Shown: in pieces, positions 33,687 through 41,233 of the stretch
How the letters are laid out: the number at the start of each line of letters is the position of its first letter
How positions within the stretch are numbered: position 1 is the stretch's first letter
NCBI GenBank assembly: GCA_020628175.1
Contig: JAHDFK010000010.1
Location: forward strand, 1 to 50,628
DNA length: 50,628 nt
From: Wenyingzhuangia sp.
Lineage (GTDB): Bacteria > Bacteroidota > Bacteroidia > Flavobacteriales > Flavobacteriaceae
Direction: 5' to 3'
The notes under the pieces: model-generated
The model's database searches: none
Told to the model about the DNA's origin: nothing
What the model saw: the letters and a program-made list of their open reading frames with translations, nothing else
Translations under genes and position numbers: made by a program

Positions 33687-34886
33687 TTAGTTTTTATAGT
33701 GAATATTATGTTCAGAGTTATCTAGGCCTTCTATTTCGTGTTCTAAAGACACACGTATACCAATGGTGTATTTAAGCAATACAACTAAGATGGTTGTAAT
33801 AGCAATAGACCATAGGGCTACGGAAAAAGTACCAATAGCTTGAATTTTAATTTGTTCAATACCAAAACCGTACAAAAGCCCAGAGTCGGTTGCAAATATA
33901 CCTACAAGTAAGGTACCTATAACACCAGAAATACCATGTACAGCAAAAGAGCTTACAGCATCATCAATTTTTAAAGTTTTCTCAATTAATTCAGCACCAA
34001 GTACAACAGCAATACCACAAATAGCACCAATAGCCATAGCACCAACAGGTTCTACAATTGCACACCCTGCTGTTACACCAACCAAGCCTGCTAAAGTTCC
34101 ATTCAATGTCATGGCAATATCTGCCTTTTTGTATTTAATCCAAGTAATAAACAAAGCACATAAACCACCCATAGCTGCTGCTAAATTGGTGTTTAAGATA
34201 ATTAGTGGTACGGTAGCAGTACTATCTCCTGTAATGGCTAAAGTAGATCCAGCATTAAAACCAAACCACCCCATCCAAAGTATAAAAACACCTAAAACAG
34301 AAAATAAGTTATTATGTCCTACAATTGGGTTTATAGAACCGTCTTCGTTATACTTATCGTGTCTTGCACCTAATATTTTAGCATATACTAACGCGGCAAA
34401 ACCACCCATTACGTGCACTGCTGTAGAACCTGCAAAATCTACAAATCCCATTTGTGTTAACCATCCGTCTGTTTGCCATATCCAGTGCCCTGCAATAGGA
34501 TATATAAAAGTAGTAAACAAGAAAGTAAATATAACATAGGTAATAAATTTAGCTCTTTCTGCAATGGCTCCAGAAATAATTGTAGTTGCAGTAGCACAAA
34601 ATACTGTTTGAAAGAACAAGTTGTGCATATCATTACTCTCAATGTAGAACATAGTAATTTTACCAAAAAATCCACTAATTGAGTCTCCATACATCAAAGA
34701 ATAACCTACAGCCCAAAAAGCAATAGCGCCTATAAAAAGATCAACAATGTTTTTCATAGCAATATTTGCCATGTTTTTAGCTCTCGTAAACCCTGCTTCT
34801 AAAAGTGTAAATCCCGCTTGCATAAAAAATACAAGTATTCCCGATACTATTACCCATAGCAAATCTAATGTGTTTGATAAATCCAT
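33687..34886 (-). CDS. amt: Ammonium transporter
   Basis: The 399-residue Amt/MEP channel has about 11 transmembrane helices and the family signatures: FFMQAGFTLLEAGFTRAKN (20-38), DFAGSTAVHVMGGFAALVYA with the first pore histidine, and DAVSSFAVHGISGVIGTLL with the second. It moves ammonium into the cell under nitrogen limitation. I chose ATG 34886 over a start 45 nt upstream because an exact -7 box (TAACTTTG) lies at 34910-34917. No glnB/GlnK gene adjoins it, which differs from the usual arrangement. Confidence 0.95.
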   Translation of the reverse strand: MDLSNTLDLLWVIVSGILVFFMQAGFTLLEAGFTRAKNMANIAMKNIVDLFIGAIAFWAVGYSLMYGDSISGFFGKITMFYIESNDMHNLFFQTVFCATATTIISGAIAERAKFITYVIFTFLFTTFIYPIAGHWIWQTDGWLTQMGFVDFAGSTAVHVMGGFAALVYAKILGARHDKYNEDGSINPIVGHNNLFSVLGVFILWMGWFGFNAGSTLAITGDSTATVPLIILNTNLAAAMGGLCALFITWIKYKKADIAMTLNGTLAGLVGVTAGCAIVEPVGAMAIGAICGIAVVLGAELIEKTLKIDDAVSSFAVHGISGVIGTLLVGIFATDSGLLYGFGIEQIKIQAIGTFSVALWSIAITTILVVLLKYTIGIRVSLEHEIEGLDNSEHNIHYKN

Positions 34887-34909
34887 TTTAATTTTATTGT
34901 TAGTAGTAA

Positions 34910-34917
34910 CAAAGTTA
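34910..34917 (-). promoter_or_regulatory. -7 box (TAACTTTG) of the ammonium transporter gene
   Basis: An exact minus-strand TAnnTTTG match predicting a start of transcription about 20 nt before the ATG at 34886. A 16-bp palindrome lies about 50 nt upstream of that start. Confidence 0.5.
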
Positions 34918-34950
34918 AAGTACTGTTTCATAAATATAACATTCGTTATT

Positions 34951-34966
34951 TAATACATATGTATTA
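34951..34966. promoter_or_regulatory. Perfect 16-bp palindrome between amt and bcp
   Basis: TAATACATATGTATTA reads the same on both strands. It lies upstream of the amt -7 box at roughly -45 to -60, the place of an activator or upstream operator. It may instead be chance in AT-rich DNA. The rest of the 286-nt gap (34887-35172) holds only the two divergent -7 boxes. Confidence 0.3.
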
Positions 34967-35144
34967 TTGAATGATATATGTTATTGTCGCAGTTTTTAAA
35001 CTAACTTAAAACATTGATTTTTATGTTCTTGAGATTTGTGTTAAGAAATTGTTAAATTTACTGTTAATGTGTGACTTTTAATTTAGATATATTTTCAATA
35101 TCAACTTCCTATCTTATGATACTCTATATCCTTAATCCTTTGTT

Positions 35145-35152
35145 TATATTTG
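35145..35152 (+). promoter_or_regulatory. -7 box (TATATTTG) of the bcp operon
   Basis: An exact TAnnTTTG match 20 nt before the bcp ATG. It is the likely start of the six-gene run bcp-idi-small protein-PTPS-kdsB-HAD. No TTG was found at the expected -33 spacing. Confidence 0.5.
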
Positions 35153-35172
35153 CCATGTTAAATTAAGTAGAT

Positions 35173-35625
35173 ATGAAGATGTTAAAAGTTGGAGACAAAG
35201 CTCCAAATTTTGAAAGTATAGATCAAAATGAAAAAACGATAAAGCTTAGTGATTTTGAAGGAAAAAAATTAGTTGTGTTTTTTTATCCTAAAGCAAGTAC
35301 ACCAGGTTGCACGGTAGAAGCTTGTAATTTAAGAGATAATTACAATACCTTTTTAGCTCAAAATTACGAGGTAATAGGTGTAAGTGCAGATACTGTAAAA
35401 AGACAAGCTAATTTTGCGAACAAACAAGGGTTGCCTTTTTCTTTGTTAGCAGATGAAGATAAAAAAGTGATAGAAGCTTTTGGTGTATGGGGACCTAAAA
35501 AGTTTATGGGTAAAGAATACGATGGAATTCACAGAACCACTTTTGTAATTGATGAACAAGGAGTGATTGAAGAAGTAATTACAAAAGTAAAAACCAAAGA
35601 GCATACAGCTCAAATTTTAAAGTAA
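35173..35625 (+). CDS. bcp: Thiol peroxidase of the Bcp/PrxQ peroxiredoxin type
   Basis: It reduces peroxides with electrons from thioredoxin. The 150-residue protein has the AhpC/TSA fold with peroxidatic Cys46 in ASTPGCTVEACNLRD and resolving Cys51 five residues later, the atypical 2-Cys PrxQ layout. VVFFYPKA before it and the HRTTFVID strand near the C-terminus agree. Cytoplasmic; no signal peptide. It heads the operon, with idi starting 4 nt after its stop. Confidence 0.95.
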   Translation: MKMLKVGDKAPNFESIDQNEKTIKLSDFEGKKLVVFFYPKASTPGCTVEACNLRDNYNTFLAQNYEVIGVSADTVKRQANFANKQGLPFSLLADEDKKVIEAFGVWGPKKFMGKEYDGIHRTTFVIDEQGVIEEVITKVKTKEHTAQILK

Positions 35626-35629
35626 GTAT

Positions 35630-36145
35630 ATGGAACAAGTAATTCTTGTAAACGAAAAAGATGAGGCCATTGGAACCATGGAGAAAATAGAAGCTCATGA
35701 AAAAGCTTTGTTGCATAGAGCTTTTTCGGTGTTTATTTTTAATGACGCTGGTGAGCTCATGTTACAGCAAAGAGCGGCAAACAAATACCACTCTCCATTG
35801 TTGTGGACGAATACATGTTGTAGCCATCAAAAAGTTGGAGAAACCAATATAGAGGCTGGTAAAAGAAGGTTACAAGAAGAAATGGGTTTTACTACTGATT
35901 TAAAAGACGTGTGTTCTTTTATTTACAAAGCTCCGTTTGATAATGGTTTAACAGAGCACGAGTTCGATCATGTGTTGACAGGTATTTACAACGATGAGCC
36001 AAAGTTAAATCCAGAAGAGGCAGAGGCGTATAAGTGGATAAGCTTAGAAGATGTAAAAAAAGATATCCAAATATATCCAGAAGCTTACACAGCTTGGTTT
36101 CTTATTATTTTCGAAAAATTTTACGACCATATAAGTCAAAACTAA
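35630..36145 (+). CDS. idi: Isopentenyl-diphosphate delta-isomerase, type 1
   Basis: It interconverts IPP and DMAPP for isoprenoid synthesis (menaquinone, undecaprenyl and carotenoids). The 171-residue Nudix-fold enzyme shows the catalytic cysteine segment WTNTCCSHQKV (59-69), the Nudix-like GKRRLQEEMG (77-86), and the metal/catalytic glutamates in LTEHEFDHV (E109, E111). It sits between bcp and a 67-residue membrane protein gene (1-nt gap), and is co-transcribed with kdsB. Confidence 0.95.
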   Translation: MEQVILVNEKDEAIGTMEKIEAHEKALLHRAFSVFIFNDAGELMLQQRAANKYHSPLLWTNTCCSHQKVGETNIEAGKRRLQEEMGFTTDLKDVCSFIYKAPFDNGLTEHEFDHVLTGIYNDEPKLNPEEAEAYKWISLEDVKKDIQIYPEAYTAWFLIIFEKFYDHISQN

Positions 36146-36146
36146 C

Positions 36147-36350
36147 ATGCATACAATTAAAAAAAAGCTATTGGTAGGATTGTTGTTTGCTTTTTTTGCA
36201 ACAGTTGTTCAGATCTTTATAAAATATAAGAGTGATTTTTTTGCAGGGATAATGAATCATGTAGAATCAATAACTATAAATTTTGTGGTGTTTTTTTTAA
36301 TTGGATATGTACTTTTAGGAAATGTTTTAGTTTTAAAAAAAGAAGGATAA
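36147..36350 (+). CDS. Small two-helix membrane protein in the idi-PTPS operon
   Basis: A 67-residue protein with two transmembrane helices (about 8-26 and 43-61) joined by a polar loop (KYKSDFFAGIMNHVESI). It begins 1 nt after idi and ends 3 nt before the PTPS gene, so it is a genuine member of the operon. No motif or family was recognised; the short length fits a subunit or regulator in the inner membrane. Confidence 0.6.
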   Translation: MHTIKKKLLVGLLFAFFATVVQIFIKYKSDFFAGIMNHVESITINFVVFFLIGYVLLGNVLVLKKEG

Positions 36351-36353
36351 TTT

Positions 36354-36764
36354 ATGGAGATTACTGTACATAGAGTTGCTTATTTTAATGCAGCGCATCG
36401 TTTATTTAGAGCTGATTGGAGTGACGAAAAAAACAAAGAAGTTTTCGGGAAATGTAGCAATCCTAATTATCATGGACACAATTACGAATTGGTTGTTTCT
36501 GTAACAGGAGAAGTTGATAAAGAAACAGGTTTTGTGATGGATTTGAAAGTTTTGAAAAACATTATAAAAGTAGAAGTGGAAGAACGTTTGGATCATAAAA
36601 ATTTAAACTTAGAAATTCCTGAGTTTAAGAGTCAAAATCCTACAGCAGAAAACATTTCGGTATATATATGGAACAAGTTAAAGCCGCAAATACCTACGCA
36701 TCTTAATTTAAGTATTACCTTGTACGAAACACCAAGAAATTACGTTACCTATTCGGGTAACTAA
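36354..36764 (+). CDS. 6-pyruvoyl-tetrahydropterin synthase / 6-carboxytetrahydropterin synthase homologue
   Basis: The 136-residue T-fold protein has zinc ligands H15 (NAAHRL), H40 and H42 (YHGHNYE), a catalytic Cys34, the D80-H81 pair in LDHKNLN, and E125 in TLYETPRN. Between the catalytic Cys and HGH there are five residues (C-x5-HGH). Queuosine QueD enzymes usually have C-x3-HGH and BH4-forming PTPS-II has C-x5-HGH, so the name QueD is uncertain. No queC or queE gene lies nearby. It is followed 9 nt later by kdsB. Confidence 0.85.
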   Translation: MEITVHRVAYFNAAHRLFRADWSDEKNKEVFGKCSNPNYHGHNYELVVSVTGEVDKETGFVMDLKVLKNIIKVEVEERLDHKNLNLEIPEFKSQNPTAENISVYIWNKLKPQIPTHLNLSITLYETPRNYVTYSGN

Positions 36765-36773
36765 AAAACAGTT

Positions 36774-37514
36774 ATGAAAGTAATAGCAATGATTCCTGCA
36801 CGTTTACAAGCGTCTAGATTTCCAGAAAAATTATTAAAAGATTTATGCGGTACAACCGTAATTACCCGCACTTACCAAGCTACCTTAAATACACAATTGT
36901 TTGATGAGGTATATGTGGTAACCGATAGTGATTTGATAAAGCAAGAGATAGAAGCAAATGGAGGTAAAGTAATTGTAAGTTTGACAGAACACGAATGTGG
37001 TTCTGATAGAATTGCAGAAGCAGCCAACTTAGTTTCTGGAGATATTATTATTAATGTACAAGGGGATGAACCTTTTACAAGAAAAGAACCTCTAAAAGAT
37101 TTGATAGAGGTGTTTAAAAAAGATGCGAACCAAGAAATAGCTGTAGCTTCTTTAGTGCATACAATGGATGATTGGGAAGAAATACAAAATCCAAACAATG
37201 TAAAAGTTGTAATGGATGCTAAAAATTGTGTGATGTATTTTTCAAGAGCACCTATTCCGCATCCTAGAGATACATCTATCAACACAATCTATTATAAGCA
37301 CATTGGTATTTATGCCTTTCGTAGAGAAGCTTTGTTAAATTTTCCTAAAATGAAAATGTGCCAAAACGAAGCAACAGAAAAGTTAGAAGGAATTCGGTTT
37401 TTAGAGCATGGAATGAAAATGCGAATGGTAGAAACTCCTTACAAAGTTATTGGTATAGATACTGCAGAAGATTTAGAAAGAGCCAAGGCAATTTTACAGA
37501 ATGGGAAGTTATAA
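36774..37514 (+). CDS. kdsB: 3-deoxy-manno-octulosonate (CMP-Kdo) cytidylyltransferase
   Basis: It activates Kdo with CTP for lipid A/LPS core assembly in the cytoplasm. The 246-residue enzyme starts with the nucleotide-binding MIPARLQASRFPEKLL (6-21), followed by VVTDSD, CGSDRIAEA, NVQGDEPF and YYKHIGIYAFRREAL motifs. It overlaps the HAD phosphatase gene by 14 nt. The matching phosphatase gene kdsC is about 10 kb away on the other strand. Confidence 0.96.
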   Translation: MKVIAMIPARLQASRFPEKLLKDLCGTTVITRTYQATLNTQLFDEVYVVTDSDLIKQEIEANGGKVIVSLTEHECGSDRIAEAANLVSGDIIINVQGDEPFTRKEPLKDLIEVFKKDANQEIAVASLVHTMDDWEEIQNPNNVKVVMDAKNCVMYFSRAPIPHPRDTSINTIYYKHIGIYAFRREALLNFPKMKMCQNEATEKLEGIRFLEHGMKMRMVETPYKVIGIDTAEDLERAKAILQNGKL

Positions 37515-38190
37515 AGTAATTGCTTTTGATGCAGATGATACTCTTTGGGTAAATGAGCCTTATTTTAGAGAAGCTGAACAAAAGTTTGCGGCATTGTTAG
37601 CAGCTTACGAAACAGAAAGTAAAATTCACGAAAAACTCTACAACACAATAACAAGCAATATACCTTTATACGGATACGGTGTAAAAAGTTGTATCCTATC
37701 TATGGTGCAATGCGCTATAGAGTTGTCTAATAATACATTGCCAGCTTCTGTAATTGCTAAAATAGTAGCCATAGGGAAAGAAATGTTAGAAAAGCCTATT
37801 GAGCTGTTACCTAACATCAAAGAGGTGTTAGAAGCTTTACAAGAAAAATATAAGCTTATAGTGCTAACTAAGGGTGATTTGTTAGATCAGCAAAACAAAT
37901 TAAAAAGATCTGGTTTGGCATCCTATTTTGAATGTGTAGAGGTGATGAGCGAAAAAAGCGAAAGTGATTATTTAGAAATATTAAAACGATTAAAAATAAA
38001 TCCAAAAGAATTTTTAATGATAGGAAATTCTTTAAAATCTGATATTTTGCCTGTTGTAAAAATAGGGGCAAAGGCAATACATGTTCCGTTCGCTAGTATA
38101 TGGAAATTCGAAACGGTATCAGAAGAAGTTTTAATGAATTTAGACTATAAAACGGCCCGATCCTTGAAAGATATTTTAGAAATGGTGTAA
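37501..38190 (+). CDS. HAD-superfamily hydrolase
   Basis: The 229-residue cytoplasmic phosphatase has motif I FDADDTLW (nucleophile D10, acid D12), motif II in VLTKGD, motif III lysine in the LKRSG/SEKSESDY region, and motif IV in MIGNSLKSDILPVVKIG. An alpha-helical cap sits between motifs I and II, as in subfamily I. Its ATG lies within the last codons of kdsB, indicating translational coupling. The substrate is unknown; a sugar-phosphate role is only suggested by the neighbour. Confidence 0.88.
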   Translation: MGSYKVIAFDADDTLWVNEPYFREAEQKFAALLAAYETESKIHEKLYNTITSNIPLYGYGVKSCILSMVQCAIELSNNTLPASVIAKIVAIGKEMLEKPIELLPNIKEVLEALQEKYKLIVLTKGDLLDQQNKLKRSGLASYFECVEVMSEKSESDYLEILKRLKINPKEFLMIGNSLKSDILPVVKIGAKAIHVPFASIWKFETVSEEVLMNLDYKTARSLKDILEMV

Positions 38191-38256
38191 TAAAAACAAC
38201 ATTTTTACGATTTATATAATAGAGAAACCTTAATTAGGTTTAAAAAACAATACTGT

Positions 38257-38454
38257 ATGGCAAGAGAAATGTACTCTTACACACTTCAAATTTTAGAAAA
38301 AGTTAGCTTTGATGTTGATTTGTTTGTTAACGAATTACAAAAAGCTACAGATAGACTATTACCTCATGAATTAAACGAGTTACAAGTTTGGTTAAACAAG
38401 TTTGTGTTTATCAATCCTCATTTAGAACAAGCACGTTTGGTTATCGAAAGTTAA
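38257..38454 (+). CDS. Conserved small cytoplasmic protein
   Basis: A 65-residue helical protein (MYSYTLQILEKVSFDVDLFVNEL and LLPHELNELQVWLNKFV segments). Short proteins with the same LLPxExxEL-W pattern occur in many Bacteroidota, usually unannotated. The start may be the ATG at 38257 or the one at 38269 (MYSYT), where homologues tend to begin. A short inverted repeat (AAACCT/AGGTTT, 38225-38241) lies upstream. No function can be given. Confidence 0.6.
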   Translation: MAREMYSYTLQILEKVSFDVDLFVNELQKATDRLLPHELNELQVWLNKFVFINPHLEQARLVIES

Positions 38455-38493
38455 AATCGTTTAAAAACACAAGCTGCAACTAAAAATACTTAC

Positions 38494-38501
38494 TATATTT
38501 G
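38494..38501 (+). promoter_or_regulatory. -7 box (TATATTTG) for the small Cys-motif protein gene
   Basis: An exact TAnnTTTG match 7 nt before the ATG at 38509, so the transcript would have a leader of only about 4-5 nt. It may open the copper-related locus that follows. Confidence 0.45.
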
Positions 38502-38508
38502 CAGAGCA

Positions 38509-38886
38509 ATGTTCAAAAAAATAGTTGTCATATTATTTCTATCAGTTTTGTCTGTAAGACCCGCTTTTTATGTAGGAAATGTGGTTTACTATCAGCTTCA
38601 TATCAATGAAATTGTAGAAAAATATTGTGTTAATAAAGACAAGCCTGAATTACAATGTAACGGTAAATGTCATTTAGCACAACAAATAAAAACAACAGTT
38701 CGTACAGAACAACAAGATGTTGTAGCCGAATTAAGCATTGCTTTTTATCCTGTGTATTATCAATCTATCCCCAAAAATTTTATTACTATAGGTAGATATT
38801 CAGAAGACAAAGATCTAGATTCTGAATATGTATCGTCTTATTTTTACCTACAGGTATCCAAAGTAGATAGACCTCCAATAGCCTAG
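38509..38886 (+). CDS. Small exported protein with CNGKCH motif, first gene of the MbnP locus
   Basis: The 125-residue product has an N-terminal hydrophobic segment (4-24), then KYCVNKDKPELQCNGKCHL with Cys40, Cys50, Cys54 and His55 and a Q/T-rich helix. Proteins of this length and motif recur in Bacteroidota near metal- or receptor-related genes. The Cys/His set could bind a metal or form a disulfide; that is inference. It lies 98 nt before the mbnP-like gene, with two hairpins between them. The family is not formally recognised. Confidence 0.65.
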   Translation: MFKKIVVILFLSVLSVRPAFYVGNVVYYQLHINEIVEKYCVNKDKPELQCNGKCHLAQQIKTTVRTEQQDVVAELSIAFYPVYYQSIPKNFITIGRYSEDKDLDSEYVSSYFYLQVSKVDRPPIA

Positions 38887-38906
38887 AAATACATACTATT
38901 TTGCTA

Positions 38907-38958
38907 CTCAAACAATTTGTTTGAGAATTATTTCGAACCTACTGTTTTAACAGTTAGG
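38907..38958 (+). promoter_or_regulatory. Two tandem inverted repeats between the small Cys protein and mbnP
   Basis: An 8-bp hairpin (38907-38914/38918-38925) is followed 12 nt later by a 9-bp hairpin with one bulge (38938-38946/38949-38958). Neither has a T tract, so they are not typical terminators. They may be operators or structured leader elements of the mbnP gene. Confidence 0.4.
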
Positions 38959-38984
38959 CTATTTACATACCTATATAATTACCC

Positions 38985-40142
38985 ATGAAAAATTTAAAAA
39001 AAATCGCTTTTTTAGCGATTACTGCTATTACATTAACAGCTTGTAATACAAACGACGATACCCTTACAAATCCTAATACAACTAACGAAGCAAAAGTAGA
39101 TGCTTACTTGCAGTTTGAAAATGTATTTGAAGATCAATTATTTGCATTAAATAAAGATTATGAAACAACAAATAATGGTGTTTTAAATATAACAACGTTA
39201 AAATACATTGTTACAGATATTACTTTGCATGGTGCAGACGGAACCGACGACTACTCGGCATCTACACAAGAAAGTTTTCATATTGTAGATCAATCTTGCG
39301 AAGCATCAAAATTTAAATATTTAACCAAAGTACCTAATGGTAAGTACACAAAAGTTACACTTCGTTACGGTGTTAGTGAAGCTGTACACGAACAAGGTGC
39401 TGCTGCACAAGGAGCAATGCTATTAGCTGCACAAGATGCTGGTTTGTTTTGGGGGTGGACTACTGGGTATAGGTTTATGACCTACGAAGGAACGTACAAC
39501 AACGGAGCAGGTACCTTTAAGGTTCACAACGGAAGCCATGGAAGTAGTACAGAAGGGCATGGACACGGAGACCATTCTCATGGAGCTGAAAAAGTGACAA
39601 AAATTAACAATGATGTTGCACCCACTCGAATTGACAATAGTAAAGAAATTGTATTAGATTTTTCTGACGAAGGAGAAATTTTAGTAAGCGATCAAACATC
39701 TCCTAAAATCCATTTAAAAATAGATGTTGCTCAAATATTAGACAATACAAGTAACGATGAAAATGATTTAGATGTTTCTAAAGGCGATATCATAATTGAT
39801 ACTCATAAATCTCCAAAAGTTGCAGAAAATGTATCTAAAATGTTTGCAATAGCTCATATTCATCCAACGGATGTAAATTTTGACATACCAAATATAGAAA
39901 CGTGTACAGGAACTAACCCTAACGATACAGCACACGATACTACGGACGGACATCACGATACGGATAAGGAAGAAGCCGCACACGATCATAGCGATGGACA
40001 CCATGGAGAGGAGAAAGAAGAATCTCACGATACTACTGATGGACATCATGCAACTGAAAAAGAAGAAACAGGACATGATCGCAGTGATGGGCATCATGAT
40101 ACTGAAGAAGCTCATGCTACTACAAGCTCAGAAGAAGCATAG
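38985..40142 (+). CDS. mbnP: MbnP-family lipoprotein with His-rich insert and tail
   Basis: MbnP/CorA-type proteins are exported and linked with copper; their partner di-haem enzyme (MbnH) can oxidise a tryptophan. The 385-residue protein is a lipoprotein (LTAC, Cys20). The domain (about 36-310) includes LNITTLKYIVTDITLH, VPNGKYTKVTLRYGVSEAV and the aromatic signature LFWGWTTGYRF (W156 and W158, the only tryptophans). Two additions stand out: a His-rich insert at 181-199 (SHGSSTEGHGHGDHSHG) and a tail (about 315-375) with four DGHH repeats. The di-haem gene follows 5 nt later. The family is recognised with good confidence; metal specificity is inferred. Confidence 0.88.
   Translation: MKNLKKIAFLAITAITLTACNTNDDTLTNPNTTNEAKVDAYLQFENVFEDQLFALNKDYETTNNGVLNITTLKYIVTDITLHGADGTDDYSASTQESFHIVDQSCEASKFKYLTKVPNGKYTKVTLRYGVSEAVHEQGAAAQGAMLLAAQDAGLFWGWTTGYRFMTYEGTYNNGAGTFKVHNGSHGSSTEGHGHGDHSHGAEKVTKINNDVAPTRIDNSKEIVLDFSDEGEILVSDQTSPKIHLKIDVAQILDNTSNDENDLDVSKGDIIIDTHKSPKVAENVSKMFAIAHIHPTDVNFDIPNIETCTGTNPNDTAHDTTDGHHDTDKEEAAHDHSDGHHGEEKEESHDTTDGHHATEKEETGHDRSDGHHDTEEAHATTSSEEA
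39919..40115 (+). repeat. Histidine-rich repeat region in the mbnP 3' end (DGHH repeats)
   Basis: The translated segment has four DGHH units spaced 15-16 residues apart, each followed by an acidic/Lys stretch and a second His-Asp pair (HDTTDGHH, HDHSDGHH, HDTTDGHH, HDRSDGHH). The DNA repeat is imperfect (45-48 nt period), so units have diverged at synonymous and linker sites while the His, Asp and Gly codons are kept. Confidence 0.8.
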
Positions 40143-40147
40143 TTACT

Positions 40148-41233
40148 ATGTTTTTTAGTAAAATAAATTTAAGGAAGGCCTTATGTCTTTTGGTATCATT
40201 CTCTATACTTTCTTGTTCAAAAGAAAGTATAGAGAATACTTATGTGGTATTTAATCAGCCAGATAATTTTCCAAATCCTACCTACGAGTTTGATGTAAAT
40301 CCTTTTACAGAAGCCAAATTTAAATTAGGTAAAAGATTGTTTTATGAGTCAAAATTATCTTTAGATAATAGTATTTCTTGCGGTACTTGTCACAACCAAC
40401 GTAATGCTTTTACACATCATGGTCATGCTTTAAGCGATGGTGTAGGTGGTGTTTTTGGAACTCGTAACACACAGCCTTTACAGAATCTAGCTTTTATGAA
40501 TGATTTTACATGGGATGGGGCTATTCGTCATTTAGATTTACAGCCTTTGGTGCCTATAGAGTCTGAAGTAGAGATGAAAGAATCGGTAAGGAATGTATTG
40601 TTAAAGCTACAAAAAGATACGAGTTACGTAGCCGATTTTAAAAAAGCATTTATCCAAAAAGAGAATGAGACGCATGTTGTGAATATTAGAACATTAACGC
40701 AGTCACTTTCTCAATTTATGAATGCTATGGTTTCTGCAAATTCTAGGTATGACAGATACATTCGTGGAGAATTTATGGAAGAACCGTATCGTGATGATGA
40801 AAAGAAAGGTTTGCTTGTTTTTAATAACAAATGTGCTAGCTGTCATGCGGGAGCTTTGTTTACAGATCAAAGTTATAGAAATAACGGTTTAGGAGTGCAT
40901 CCTAATTTTCCTAACGAGTTAGGTAGGGCAAGAGTAAAAGATGAAGATAAGGGAGTTGATTCTCCATTTTATTATCAATTTAAAGTGCCGAGTTTGCGTA
41001 ATATTTGGGTAACCTTTCCTTACATGCACGATGGGCGATTGGCTACTATTGATGCCGTGTTAGAGCATTACAATTCAGGAGTGAAAAAGATGGATAATTT
41101 AGACCCTCTTTTACAGAACAAGGGTGTTTTAGGAATTCCTTTAACAACTACAGACAAAATAGTTTTGAAAGCATTTTTAAAATCGCTAACAGACGAAGAA
41201 TTTTTAAAAGATGAGAGATTTGCAGAGTTTTAG
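40148..41233 (+). CDS. mbnH: Di-haem cytochrome c peroxidase/MauG-like lipoprotein (MbnH-like)
   Basis: A 361-residue exported lipoprotein (LSC, Cys23) with two haem-binding CxxCH motifs: CGTCH (78-82) and CASCH (229-233). Between and after them are TWDGAIRHLDLQ (121-132, conserved Trp122) and VPSLRNIWVTFPYMHDG (280-296), both typical of the CcpA/MauG family. As the immediate neighbour of an MbnP gene (5-nt gap) it is probably the MbnH-type enzyme acting on the MbnP tryptophan, rather than a general peroxidase. Axial ligands were not assigned. Its last 23 nt overlap the next gene. Confidence 0.9.
   Translation: MFFSKINLRKALCLLVSFSILSCSKESIENTYVVFNQPDNFPNPTYEFDVNPFTEAKFKLGKRLFYESKLSLDNSISCGTCHNQRNAFTHHGHALSDGVGGVFGTRNTQPLQNLAFMNDFTWDGAIRHLDLQPLVPIESEVEMKESVRNVLLKLQKDTSYVADFKKAFIQKENETHVVNIRTLTQSLSQFMNAMVSANSRYDRYIRGEFMEEPYRDDEKKGLLVFNNKCASCHAGALFTDQSYRNNGLGVHPNFPNELGRARVKDEDKGVDSPFYYQFKVPSLRNIWVTFPYMHDGRLATIDAVLEHYNSGVKKMDNLDPLLQNKGVLGIPLTTTDKIVLKAFLKSLTDEEFLKDERFAEF

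Noticed and set aside
39768..40115. Antisense ORF across the MbnP His-rich repeats
   Set aside because: Its low-complexity Met/Ser/Phe composition is produced by the repeat codons on the other strand.
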